Of a stretch of DNA of 64,000 nt, positions 40,463-52,146 are shown one piece after another. The stretch covers positions 1 through 64,000 of the forward strand of contig JAUCBJ010002449.1 of NCBI GenBank assembly GCA_032718475.1, in the 5' to 3' direction. The stretch is from Nemertoderma westbladi. Lineage: Eukaryota; Xenacoelomorpha; Nemertodermatida; Nemertodermatidae. The notes under the pieces are model-generated. The model was not told the DNA's origin. It searched no databases and saw only the letters and a list, made by a program, of their open reading frames with translations. A program made the translations under genes and the position numbers. Within the stretch, counting starts at the first letter, position 1. Each line of letters starts with the position of its first letter.

Positions 40463-40583
40463 CAATGGACAGCGGGGGAAACTTGGGGGTTGATTCATCA
40501 GTTTCGTCATGGGAACTAGAAATACTATCACTATCAGTTGTATTGACAGAACTTTTATCGTCTTTGTGAGGTTTAAAAACTGC
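40463..40583 (-). CDS. Host gene exon 3 (seen): Ser/Asp-rich linker
   Basis: A 121-nt exon with acceptor TATATACAG at 40585-40584 and donor CCATTG|GTAAGACC at 40462. The translation begins AVFKPHKDDKSSVNTTDSDS, then ISSSHDETDESTPKFPPLSI. It is polar, acidic and low-complexity, so it looks like a flexible linker between the STAND region and the TPRs. It starts on a codon boundary, and its last base G is completed by GT of exon 35162-35020. Lack of a domain makes this exon less certain than the TPR exons, but both splice sites and phases fit. Confidence 0.7.
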
Positions 40584-40873
40584 CTGTATATAAATTAATT
40601 AACATAATTAACTAGATTAATTAACTAACATATAGTTAACTAAGTTATCATAAAACATTAAAAAAAATAAAAATTTATGTAACTCTATAAATGGTATTAA
40701 TCTGTGGATTTTCACTTTTTTGTTGAATTTGATTTTATTGATATTGTTGTACCTGTACCCCCGAACATAGACCCCTTGTTTCACCGTATAACAATTATCA
40801 CACAATTACATGATCTACAGAACTAAATTAGATACACTACTCCACGTTCTTTCAGTGACCATAGTCGTAGACC
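40584..40873 (-). other. AT-rich intron segment, nothing seen
   Basis: Part of intron 2 between the acceptor of exon 40583-40463 and the 28-bp array. AT-rich, with no domain-bearing reading frame. Confidence 0.6.
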
Positions 40874-41393
40874 AAGTACTAGCTCGGGCACCAGTCGTAT
40901 AAAGTGCTAGCTCGGGCACCAGTCGTATAAAGTACTAGCTCGGGCACCAGTCGTATAAAGTGCTAGCTCGGGCACCAGTCGTATAAAGTGCTAGCTCGGG
41001 CACCAGTCGTATAAAGTGCTAGCTCGGGCACCAGTCGTATAAAGTACTAGCTCGGGCACCAGTCGTATAAAGTGCTAGCTCGGGCACCAGTCGTATAAAG
41101 TGCTAGCTCGGGCACCAGTCGTATAAAGTGCTAGCTCGGGCACCAGTCGTATAAAGTGCTAGCTCGGGCACCAGTCGTATAAAGTGCTAGCTCGGGCACC
41201 GGTCGTATAAAGTGCTAGCTCGGGCACCAGTCGTATAAAGTGCTAGCTCGGGCACCAGTCGTATAAAGTGCTAGCTCGGGCACCGGTCGTATAAAGTGCT
41301 AGCTCGGGCACCAGTCGTATAAAGTGCTAGCTCGGGCATCGGTCGTATAAAGTGCTAGCTCGGGCACCAGTCGTATAAAGTGCTAGCTCGGCA
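40874..41393. repeat. 28-bp minisatellite array, about 19 units
   Basis: Near-perfect 28-bp units AGTGCTAGCTCGGGCACCAG then TCGTATAA. Rare changes are AGTACTAG, CACCGGTC and CATCGGTC. The array sits inside intron 2 of the host gene. The flanks share a related sequence, CACGTTCTTTCAGTGA on the left and CACGTTTCAGTGAG on the right. Confidence 0.95.
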
Positions 41394-41670
41394 CGTTTCA
41401 GTGAGTCTTTGAGCGTAAAACAAAATATTGTAAATGGAATATTTGTGTTGTTAAATCGCGATGTATTGGATCTATCATGTGTAACTAAAACACGCAATGC
41501 CAATAGTTGTCTTATATGTTTAATGCCAATAGTTGTCTTATAGCCTAATAGATGTTTATTGTTTTGATACATTTAGTCTCAGGGAAGTTCTTCCGTGTAT
41601 CACAATAAAACTTATTATAATTAAACAATTTAAGTTGGTGCAAAAAAATGAAATAAAATATACAACTAAC
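41394..41670 (-). other. Intron segment next to donor of exon 2, nothing seen
   Basis: AT-rich sequence between the 28-bp array and the proposed donor at 41670. A direct repeat (ATGCCAATAGTTGTCTTATA) occurs twice at about 41,497 and 41,523. No coding signal. Confidence 0.55.
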
Positions 41671-41833
41671 ATTGTTGGTTTGGAATGTAACTCGAGTGTA
41701 ATTGGAATCCACCATGTCTGCGTAAACATTACAGGGGTTGTATCCAGCAGATAGTAACGTCCGCCAATAACACAAAAGGTCCAGTTTAGAGAAGTTCTGA
41801 TTCGCTTTCTCTCCACAAAGTTCAAGAAATAAC
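41671..41833 (-). CDS. Host gene exon 2 (seen): DLLCYW segment after STAND region
   Basis: A 163-nt exon with acceptor TTCTATTTATAG at 41835-41834. The proposed donor is AACAAT|GTTAGTTG at 41670. The translation begins LFLELCGEKANQNFSKLDLL, then CYWRTLLSAGYNPCNVYADM, ending VDSNYTRVTFQTNN. The DLL-x-YW motif after a short helical segment recalls the equivalent region of nephrocystin-3-like proteins. The first base G completes AG|G (Arg) with exon 49034-48836. All candidate donors nearby (41670, plus GTTACA and GTGGAT further upstream) are in phase 0, so the 3' end could be up to about 40 nt shorter. Confidence 0.7.
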
Positions 41834-41845
41834 CTATAAATAGAA

Positions 41846-44800
41846 AAGCTAAGAGATACACAACAGAACCACCCGATAATGTTGTACAGATCGGTGCCTC
41901 TAAAGCTAAGAGATACACAACAGAACCACCCGATAATGTTGTACAGATCGGTGCCTCTAAAGCTAAGAGATACACAACAGAACCACCCGATAATGTTGTA
42001 CAGATCGGTGCCTCTAAAGCTAAGAGATACACAACAGAACCACCCGATAATGTTGTACAGATCGGTGCCTCTAAAGCTAAGAGATACACAACAGAACCAC
42101 CCGATAATGTTGTACAGATCGGTGCCTCTAAAGCTAAGAGATACACAACAGAACCACCCGATAATGTTGTACAGATCGGTGCCTCTATCTCTAAGAGATA
42201 CACAACAGAACCACCCGATAATGTTGTACAGATCGGTGCCTATAAAGCTAAGAGATACACAACAGAACCACCCGATAATGTTGTACAGATCGGTGCCTCT
42301 AAAGCTAAGAGATACACAACAGAACCACCCGATAATGTTGTACAGATCGGTGCCTCTAAAGCTAAGAGATACACAACAGAACCACCCGATAATGTTGTAC
42401 AGATCGGTGCCTCTAAAGCTAAGAGATACACAACAGAACCACCCGATAATGTTGTACAGATCGGTGCCTCTAAAGCTAAGAGATACACAACAGAACCACC
42501 CGATAATGTTGTACAGATCGGTGCCTCTAAAGCTAAGAGATACACAACAGAACCACCCGATAATGTTGTACAGATCGGTGCCTCTAAAGCTAAGAGATAC
42601 ACAACAGAACCACCCGATAATGTTGTACAGATCGGTGCCTCTAAAGCTAAGAGATACACAACAGAACCACCCGATAATGTTGTACAGATCGGTGCCTCTA
42701 AAGCTAAGAGATACACAACAGAACCACCCGATAATGTTGTACGTACAGATCGGTGCCTCTAAAGCTAAGAGATACACAACAGAACCACCCGATAATGTTG
42801 TACAGATCGGTGCCTCTAAAGCTAAGAGATACACAACAGAACCACCCGATAATGTTGTACAGATCGGTGCCTCTATCTCTAAGAGATACACAACAGAACC
42901 ACCCGATAATGTTGTACAGATCGGTGCCTCTAAAGCTAAGAGATACACAACAGAACCACCCGATAATGTTGTACAGATCGGCGCCTCTAAAGCTAAGAGA
43001 TACACAACAGAACCACCCGATAATGTTGTACAGATCGGTGCCTCTAAAGCTAAGAGATACACAACAGAACCACCCGATAATGTTGTACAGATCGGTGCCT
43101 CTATCTCTAACAGATACACAACAGAACCACCCGATAATGTTGTACAGATCGGTGCCTCTATAGCTAAGAGATACACAACAGAACCACCCGATAATGTTGT
43201 ACAGATCGGTGCCTCTAAAGCTAAGAGATACACAACAGAACCACCCGATAATGTTGTACAGATCGGTGCCTCTATAGCTAAGAGATACACAACAGAACCA
43301 CCCGATAATGTTGTACAGATCGGTGCCTCTATCTCTAAGAGATACACAACAGAACCACCCGATAATGTTATACAGATCGGTGCCTCTAAAGCTAAGAGAT
43401 ACACAACAGAACCACCCGATAATGTTGTACAGATCGGTGCCTCTAAAGCTAAGAGATACACAACAGAACCACCCGATAATGTTGTACAGATCGGTGCCTC
43501 TAAAGCTAAGAGATACACAACAGAACCACCCGATAATGTTGTACAGATCGGTGCCTCTAAAGCTAAGAGATACACAACAGAACCACCCGATAATGTTGTA
43601 CAGATCGGTGCCTCTAAAGCTAAGAGATACACAACAGAACCACCCGATAATGTTGTACAGATCGGTGCCTCTATCTCTAAGAGATACACAACAGAACCAC
43701 CCGATAATGTTGTACAGATCGGTGCCTCTAAAGCTAAGAGATACACAACAGAACCACCCGATAATGTTGTACAGATCGGTGCCTCTATAGCTAAGAGATA
43801 CACAGCAGAACCACCCGATAATGTTGTACAGATCGGTGCCTCTAAAGCTAAGAGATACACAACAGAACCACCCGATAATGTTGTACAGATCGGTGCCTCT
43901 AAAGCTAAGAGATACACAACAGAACCACCCGATAATGTTGTACAGATCGGTGCCTCTAAAGCTAAGAGATACACAACAGAACCACCCGATAATGTTGTAC
44001 AGATCGGTGCCTCTAAAGCTAAGAGATACACAACAGAACCACCCGATAATGTTGTACAGATCGGTGCCTCTAAAGCTAAGAGATACACAACAGAACCACC
44101 CGATAATGTTGTACAGATCGGTGCCTCTAAAGCTAAGAGATACACAACAGAACCACCCGATAATGTTGTACAGATCGGTGCCTCTATAGCTAAGAGATAC
44201 ACAACAGAACCACCCGATAATGTTGTACAGATCGGTGCCTCTAAAGCTAAGAGATACACAACAGAACCACCCGATAATGTTGTACAGATCGGTGCCTCTA
44301 AAGCTAAGAGATACACAACAGAACCACCCGATAATGTTGTACAGATCGGTGCCTCTATAGCTAAGAGATACACAACAGAACCACCCGATAATGTTGTACA
44401 GATCGGTGCCTCTATAGCTAAGAGATACACAACAGAACCACCCGATAATGTTGTACAGATCGGTGCCTCTATCTCTAAGAGATACACAACAGAACCACCC
44501 GATAATGTTGTACAGATCGGTGCCTCTATCTCTAAGAGATACAAAACAGAACCACCCGATAATGTTGTACAGATCGGTGCCTCTAAAGCTAAGAGATACA
44601 CAACAGAACCACCCGATAATGTTGTACAGATCGGTGCCTCTATCTCTAAGAGATACACAACAGAACCACCCGATAATGTTGTACAGATCGGTGCCTCTAT
44701 AGCTAAGAGATACACAACAGAACCACCCGATAATGTTGTACAGATCGGTGCCTCTAAAGCTAAGAGATACACAACAGAACCACCCGATAATGTTGTACAG

Positions 44801-47800
44801 ATCGGTGCCTCTATCTCTAAGAGATACACAACAGAACCACCCGATAATGTTGTACAGATCGGTGCCTCTATCTCTAAGAGATACACAACAGAACCACCCG
44901 ATAATGTTGTACAGATCGGCGCCTCTATAGCTAAGAGATACACAACAGAACCACCCGATAATGTTGTACAGATCGGTGCCTCTATCTCTAAGAGATACAC
45001 AACAGAACCACCCGATAATGTTGTACAGATCGGTGCCTCTATAGCTAAGAGATACACAACAGAACCACCCGATAATGTTGTACAGATCGGTGCCTCTAAA
45101 GCTAAGAGATACACAACAGAACCACCCGATAATGTTGTACAGATCGGTGCCTCTATCTCTAAGAGATACACAACAGAACCACCCGATAATGTTGTACAGA
45201 TCGGTGCCTCTATCTCTAAGAGATACACAACAGAACCACCCGATAATGTTGTACAGATCGGTGCCTCTATAGCTAAGAGATACACAACAGAACCACCCGA
45301 TAATGTTGTACAGATCGGTGCCTCTAAAGCTAAGAGATACACAACAGAACCACCCGATAATGTTGTACAGATCGGTGCCTCTAAAGCTAAGAGATACACA
45401 ACAGAACCACCCGATAATGTTGTACAGATCGGTGCCTCTATAGCTAAGAGATACACAACAGAACCACCCGATAATGTTGTACAGATCGGTACCTCTGTCT
45501 CTAAGAGATACACAACAGAACCACCCGATAATGTTGAACAGATCGGTGCCTCTAAAGCTAAGAGATACACAACAGAACCACCCGATAATGTTGTACAGAT
45601 CGGTGCCTCTAAAGCTAAGAGATACACAACAGAACCACCCGATAATGTTGTACAGATCGGTGCCTCTATCTCTAAGAGATACACAACAGAACCACCCGAT
45701 AATGTTGTACAGATCGGTGCCTCTATAGCTAAGAGATACACAACAGAACCACCCGATAATGTTGTACAGATCGGTGCCTCTAAAGCTAAGAGATACACAA
45801 CAAAACCACCCGATAATGTTGTACAGATCGGTGCCTCTAAAGCTCTAAGAGATACACAACAGAACCACCCGATAATGTTGTACAGATCGGTGCCTCTAAA
45901 GCTAAGAGATACACAACAGAACCACCCGATAATGTTGTACAGATCGGTGCCTCTAAAGCTAAGAGATACACAACAGAACCACCCGATAATGTTGTACAGA
46001 TCGGCGCCTCTATAGCTAAGAGATACACAACAGAACCACCCGATAATGTTGTACAGATCGGTGCCTCTATCTCTAAGAGATACACAACAGAACCACCCGA
46101 TAATGTTGTACAGATCGGTGCCTCTAAAGCTAAGAGATACACAACAGAACCACCCGATAATGTTGTACAGATCGGTGCCTCTAAAGCTAAGAGATACACA
46201 ACAGAACCACCCGATAATGTTGTACAGATCGGTGCCTCTATCTCTAAGAGATACACAACAGAACCACCCGATAATGTTGTACAGATCGGTGCCTCTAAAG
46301 CTAAGAGATACACAACAGAACCACCCGATAATGTTGTACAGATCGGTGCCTCTATCTCTAAGAGATACACAACAGAACCACCCGATAATGTTGTACAGAT
46401 CGGTGCCTCTATAGCTAAGAGATACACAACAGAACCACCCGATAATGTTGTACAGATCGGTGCCTCTAAAGCTAAGAGATACACAACAGAACCACCCGAT
46501 AATGTTGTACAGATCGGTGCCTCTAAAGCTAAGAGATACACAACAGAACCACCCGATAATGTTGTACAGATCGGTGCCTCTATCTCTAAGAGATACACAA
46601 CAGAACCACCCGATAATGTTGTACAGATCGGTGCCTCTATAGCTAAGAGATACACAACAGAACCACCCGATAATGTTGTACAGATCGGTGCCTCTAAAGC
46701 TAAGAGATACACAACAGAACCACCCGATAATGTTGTACAGATCGGTGCCTCTAAAGCTAAGAGATACACAACAGAACCACCCGATAATGTTGTACAGATC
46801 GGTGCCTCTAAAGCTAAGAGATACACAACAGAACCACCCGATAATGTTGTACAGATCGGTGCCTCTAAAGCTAAGAGATACACAACAGAACCACCCGATA
46901 ATGTTGTACAGATCGGTGCCTCTAAAGCTAAGAGATACACAACAGAACCACCCGATAATGTTGTACAGATCGGTGCCTCTAAAGCTAAGAGATACACAAC
47001 AGAACCACCCGATAATGTTGTACAGATCGGTGCCTCTATCTCTAAGAGATACACAACAGAACCACCCGATAATGTTGTACAGATCGGTGCCTCTAAATCT
47101 AAGAGATACACAACAAAACCACCCGATAATGTTGTACAGATCGGCGCCTCTATAGCTAAGAGATACACAACAGAACCACCCGATAATGTTGTACAGATCG
47201 GTGCCTCTATAGCTAAGAGATACACAACAGAACCACCCGATAATGTTGTACAGATCGGTGCCTCTATAGCTAAGAGATACACAACAGAACCACCCGATAA
47301 TGTTGTACAGATCGGTGCCTCTAAAGCTAAGAGATACACAACAGAACCACCCGATAATGTTGTACAGATCGGTGCCTCTAAAGCTAAGAGATACACAACA
47401 GAACCACCCGATAATGTTGTACAGATCGGTGCCTCTATAGCTAAGAGATACACAACAGAACCACCCGATAATGTTGTACAGATCGGTGCCTCTAAAGCTA
47501 AGAGATACACAACAGAACCACCCGATAATGTTGTACAGATCGGTGCCTCTAAAGCTAAGAGATACACAACAGAACCACCCGATAATGTTGTACAGATCGG
47601 TGCCTCTAAAGCTAAGAGATACACAACAGAACCACCCGATAATGTTGTACAGATCGGTGCCTCTAAAGCTAAGAGATACACAACAGAACCACCCGATAAT
47701 GTTGTACAGATCGGTGCCTCTAAAGCTAAGAGATACACAACAGAACCACCCGATAATGTTGTACAGATCGGTACCTCTATCTCTAAGAGATACACAACAG

Positions 47801-48807
47801 AACCACCCGATAATGTTGTACAGATCGGTGCCTCTAAAGCTAAGAGATACACAACAGAACCACCCGATAATGTTGTACAGATCGGTGCCTCTAAAGCTAA
47901 GAGATACACAACAGAACCACCCGATAATGTTGTACAGATCGGTGCCTCTAAAGCTAAGAGATACACAACAGAACCACCCGATAATGTTGTACAGATCGGT
48001 GCCTCTAAAGCTAAGAGATACACAACAGAACCACCCGATAATGTTGTACAGATCGGTGCCTCTAAAGCTAAGAGATACACAACAGAACCACCCGATAATG
48101 TTGTACAGATCGGTGCCTCTATCTCTAAGAGATACACAACAGAACCACCCGATAATGTTGTACAGATCGGTGCCTCTATAGCTAAGAGATACACAACAGA
48201 ACCACCCGATAATGTTGTACAGATCGGTGCCTCTAAAGCTAAGAGATACACAACAGAACCACCCGATAATGTTGTACAGATCGGTGCCTCTATCTCTAAG
48301 AGATACACAACAGAACCACCCGATAATGTTGTACAGATCGGTGCCTCTAAAGCTAAGAGATACACAACAGAACCACCCGATAATGTTGTACAGATCGGTG
48401 CCTATAAAGCTAAGAGATACACAACAGAACCACCCGATAATGTTGTACAGATCGGTGCCTCTAAAGCTAAGAGATACACAACAGAACCACCCGATAATGT
48501 TGTACAGATCGGTGACTCTAAAGCTAAGAGATACACAACAGAACCACCCGATAATGTTGTACAGATTGGTGCCTCTAAAGCTAAGAGATACACAACAGAA
48601 CCACCCGATAATGTTGTACAGATCGGTGCCTCTAAAGCTAAGAGATACACAACAGAACCACCCGATAATGTTGTACAGATCGGTGCCTCTATCTCTAAGA
48701 GATACACAACAGAACCACCCGATAATGTTGTACAGATCGGTGCCTCTATCTCTAAGAGATACACAACAGAACCACCCGATAATGTTGTACAGATCGGTGC
48801 CTCTATA
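41846..48807. repeat. 57-bp minisatellite array, about 122 units
   Basis: Tandem 57-bp units AAGAGATACACAACAGAACC, ACCCGATAATGTTGTACAGA, TCGGTGCCTCTAAAGCT. Three variant classes differ at the junction: CTAAAGCTAAGAG, CTATAGCTAAGAG and CTATCTCTAAGAG. The left end (41.85-42.85 kb) is almost all the first class; the rest is a mixture in recurring order. Isolated length changes at 42,742 (4-bp GTAC duplication) and 45,840 (extra TC) shift phase. The unit is a multiple of three without stops, so long open frames occur on both strands. It fills intron 1. On the host-sense strand each unit has a pyrimidine-rich stretch ending TCTCTTAG. Confidence 0.97.
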
Positions 48808-48835
48808 TGGGTATGACTACTTCTGGACGCCTTAC

Positions 48836-49034
48836 CTGGGTTCCGAGACCGCTCTACATAGACCCACGTAGTCGCCACTCCGCTGACATTGCCATGGTAA
48901 CTCCTGGGATTTACGGCCAGTCGCCTCCCGTTGTTGCCAATAGTAACGGGCAATATATAGATGGTAGGATTGGGTCTGTTGCCCTGGTGACACATCAGTG
49001 CAAGAAACTGGAGAATCGCTTGATGTAAGAATAC
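48836..49034 (-). CDS. Host gene exon 1 (seen): C-terminal STAND helical region with ELPW motif
   Basis: A 199-nt exon with acceptor AATTGGTTCCAG at 49036-49035, preceded by a good pyrimidine tract, and a consensus donor GAACCCAG|GTAAGG at 48835. The translation includes QTQSYHLYIARYYWQQREAT and ELPWQCQRSGDYVGLCRAVS, ending EPR. The pattern of a YW-containing helix, R-K, ELPW, Q-x-x-x-x-G-D/E-W/Y, L, then D/E-P-R is a hallmark of the segment that links the STAND NTPase to TPRs in nephrocystin-3/TTC41-like proteins. Two leading bases complete a codon from an upstream exon outside or beyond the retrotransposon. The trailing AG is completed by G of exon 41833-41671. Confidence 0.82.
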
Positions 49035-49060
49035 CTGGAACCAATTAATTAATAAAGATA

Positions 49061-51524
49061 AAGGAAACAGGGTGGGAGGGTTTACTGTAGAAGATCACCC
49101 ATGGTGGTGAAGAGCCATTCCTTTAGGAAACAGAGCGGAAGGGTTTACTGTGGAAGATCACCGATGGTGGTGAACAGGCATTCCTTTGGGAAACAGAGTG
49201 GAAGGGTTTACTGTGGAAGATCACCCATGGTGGTGAAGAGCCATTCCTTTAGGAAACAGAGCGGAAGGGTTTACCGTGGAAGAAAGATCACCCATGGTGG
49301 TGAACAGACATTCCTTTAGGAAACAGAGCGCAAGGGTTTACTGTGGAAGATCACCCAGGGTGGTGAAGAGGCATTCTTTTAGGAAACAGAGCGGAAGGGT
49401 TTACTGTGGAAGATCACCTATGGTGGTGAACAGGCATTCCTTTGGGAAACAGAGTGGAAGGGTTTACTGTGGAAGATCACCCATGGTGGTGAAGAGCCAT
49501 TCCTTTAGGAAACAGAGCGGAAGGGTTTACTGTGGAAGATCACCTATGGTGGTGAAGAGGCATTCCTTTAGGAAACAGAGCGGAGGGGTTTACTGTGGAA
49601 GATCACCCAGGATGGTGAAGAGGCATTCCTTTAGGAAACAGAGTGGAAGGGTTTACTGTGGAAGATGACCCATGGTGGTTAACAGGCATTCCTTTAGGAA
49701 ACAGAGTTGAAGGGTTTACTGTGGAAGATCACCCATGGTGGTGAACAGGCATTCCTTAAGGAAACAGAGTGGAAGGGTTTACTATGGAAGATCACCCATG
49801 GTGGTGAACAGGCAATCCTTTAGGAAACAGAGCGGAAGGGTTTACTGTGGAAGATCACCCATGGTGGTGAACAGACATTCCTTTAGGAAACAGAGTGGAA
49901 GGGTTTACTGTGGAAGAAAGATCACCCATGGTGGTGAACAGGCGTTCCTTTAGGAAACAGAGCGGAAGGGTTTACTGTGGAAGATCACCTATGGTGGTGA
50001 ACAGGCATTCCTCTAGGAAACAGAGTGAAAGGGTTTACTGTGGAAGATCACCCATGGTGGTGAACAAACATTCCTTTAGGAAACAGAGCGGAAGGGTTTA
50101 CTGTGGAAGATCACCTATGGTGGTGAACAGGCATTCCTTCGGGAAACAGAGTGGAAGGGTTTGCTGTTGAAGATCACCCATGGTGGTGAACAAACATTCC
50201 TTTAGGAAACAGAGTGGAAGGGTTTACTGTGGAAGATCACCCATGGTGGTGAACAGACATTCCTTTAGGAAACAGAGTGGAAGGGTTTACTGTGGAAGAT
50301 CACCGATGGTGGTGAACAGACATTCCTTTAGGAAACAGAGTGGAAGGGTTTACTGTGGAAGATCACCGATGGTGGTGAACAGACATTCCTTTAGGAAACA
50401 GAGTGGAAGGGTTTACTGTGGAAGAAAGATCACCCATGGTGGTGAACAGGCATTCCTTTAGGAAACAGAGTTGAAGGGTTTACTGTGGAAGATCACCCAT
50501 GGTGGTGAACAGGCATTCCTTAAGGAAACATAGTGGAAGGGTTTACTATGGAAGATCACCCATGGTGGTGAACAGGCAATCCTTTAGGAAACAGAGCGGA
50601 AGGGTTTACTGTGGAAGATCACCCATGGTGGTGAACAGACATTCCTTTAGGAAACAGAGTGGAAGGGTTTACTGTGGAAGAAAGATCACCCATGGTGGTG
50701 AACAGGCGTTCCTTTAGGAAACAGAGCGGAAGGGTTTACTGTGGAAGATCACCTATGGTGGTGAACAGGCATTCCTCTAGGAAACAGAGTGAAAGGGTTT
50801 ACTGTGGAAGATCACCCATGGTGGTGAACAAACATTCCTTTAGGAAACAGAGCGGAAGGGTTTACTGTGGAAGATCACCTATGGTGGTGAACAGGCATTC
50901 CATCGGGAAAGAGTGGAAGGGTTTGCTGTTGAAGATCACCCATGGTGGTGAACAAACATTCCTTTAGGAAACAGAGTGGAAGGGTTTACTGTGGAAGATC
51001 ACCCATGGTGGTGAACAGACATTCCTTTAGGAAACAGAGTGGAAGGGTTTACTGTGGTAGATCACCGATGGTGGTGAACAGACATTCCTTTAGGAAACAG
51101 AGTGGAAGGGTTTACTGTGGAAGATCACCGATGGTGGTGAACAGACATTCCTTTAGGAAACAGAGTGGAAGGGTTTACTGTGGAAGAAAGATCACCCAAG
51201 GTGGTAAACAGGCATTCCTTTAGGAAACAGAGTGGAAGGGTTTACTGTGGAAGATCACCGATGGTGGTGAACAGGCATTCCTTTAGGAAACAGAGTGGAA
51301 GGGTTTACTGTGGAAGATCACCGATGGTGGTGAACAGGCATTCCTTAAGGAAACAGAGTGGAAGGGTTTACTATGGAAGATCACCCATGGTGGTGAACAG
51401 GCAATCCTTTAGGAAACAGAGCGGAAGGGTTTACTGTGGAAGATCACCCATGGTGGCTGAAGAGGCATTCCTTTAGGAAACAGAGTGGAAGGGTTTACTG
51501 TGGAAGATCACCGATGGTGGTGAA
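49061..51524. repeat. 63-bp minisatellite array, about 39 units
   Basis: Tandem 63-bp units AAACAGAGTGGAAGGGTTTA, CTGTGGAAGATCACCCATGG, TGGTGAACAGGCATTCCTTT, AGG. Some units carry a 4-bp insertion (GAAGAAAGATC). A marker unit (TTCCTTAAGG) at 49752, 50516 and 51341 shows a 764-bp block duplication of about 12 units, and a third partial copy. The array starts about 25 bp upstream of the acceptor of host exon 49034-48836 and ends abruptly where the retrotransposon begins. Because 63 is a multiple of three, short open frames appear throughout and are not genes. Confidence 0.96.
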
Positions 51525-52146
51525 TGTTAGCTTATTCAATCCCGCCAACACCCCATAAAGTTATTAGCCGATAAGCAATATTGGGAGCCGCGAGATTGGG
51601 TAATTAACCAACTCGCGCCATCCCAATAAGAATGGGAAGGAAGCACACAATAGAGGGTCAGGGGCCAAACCCCTAACCCAAGGAGAACAGGTGGAGTTAA
51701 CGGGAATACTCCACGGGGCGCCAACAAGGGTATTAACCAATCAGAGGGGGGAACGGCATCGATTGAGTAGCAGTAAGGCCACCGTGCAATATAACCAATA
51801 ACCTATTCATCAGTGATTCAGTTATCTCAAGTGCAGCAGTGCTAGCGTAGGGTACAGCCAATTAGTTTAGTTAGGGGATCACGGGACTTTAGTTACCGTA
51901 TCCCGCCTTGTACACATTCACAATATCTATATCTTATAACCTCCTATTATACACCGAACTTCAGAACTCAGTCACTTTATTTCATCCTTATACACGGCGG
52001 GGACGCGTGGACTAAATTACCACAACCGGATAAATCGGGATCCCTCTTGGATCCCGTCACAGTAACTAAACCCGAGCTGTCGCTCTAGTTAAACTCTAAG
52101 AACTACCGGTACAACCTAGCTAGCCGAATCATCAGCCACAGACGAG
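51525..52146 (+). promoter_or_regulatory. Probable 5' LTR and leader of the BEL/Pao element
   Basis: Non-coding sequence between the TG at the array boundary and the first ATG. It begins TGTTAGCTTATTCAATCCCG. AT-rich TATA-like strings occur at about 51,787 (CAATATAACC) and 51,930 (ATATCTTATAACC). I cannot place the LTR 3' end or a primer-binding site with confidence, because the partner LTR is outside the window. The LTR identity is inferred from position. Confidence 0.55.
52036..52056 (+). other. Perfect 8-bp stem hairpin in the element leader
   Basis: CGGGATCC, loop CTCTT, GGATCCCG. A perfect inverted repeat about 90 nt upstream of the first ATG. It could be an RNA structure used for packaging, dimerisation or translation control, but function is not shown. 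Confidence 0.6.

Larger units (their letters stand above)
10054..49034 (-). other. Host gene model: STAND/TPR protein (nephrocystin-3-like), 8 exons seen, partial at both ends
   Basis: Eight minus-strand exons join in frame. Junction phases from first to last are 2+1, 0, 1+2, 0, 1+2, 2+1 and 2+1 nucleotides. Introns are 7,002, 1,087, 5,300, 276, 21,422, 2,366 and 263 bp. The deduced product of about 420 residues begins with a helical segment ending in an ELPW motif. That motif is typical of the region after the NTPase domain in STAND proteins. A conserved DLLCYW segment, an S/D-rich linker and TPR-like helical pairs follow. From memory of the families this order matches nephrocystin-3 and TTC41-like proteins. 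The N-terminal NTPase and the remaining TPRs lie outside the window. No stop or start codon of the gene is visible. The paralogue assignment is inference, so no symbol is given. Confidence 0.78.

Noticed and set aside
41545-48871. Open frames of up to 1,417 codons on both strands across the 57-bp array
   Set aside because: 57 is a multiple of three and the unit has no stops, so frames persist on both strands. Only the 41671-41833 and 48836-49034 edges contain real host exons.
49101-51476. Many short open frames with SGRVYCGRSPMVVNRHSFRKQ
   Set aside because: Translations of the 63-bp array, breaking at each 4-bp insertion; no gene signal.
1-51524. Regular repeats that might suggest CRISPR arrays
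   Set aside because: Units are contiguous with no unique spacers and no cas genes, in a eukaryotic context.
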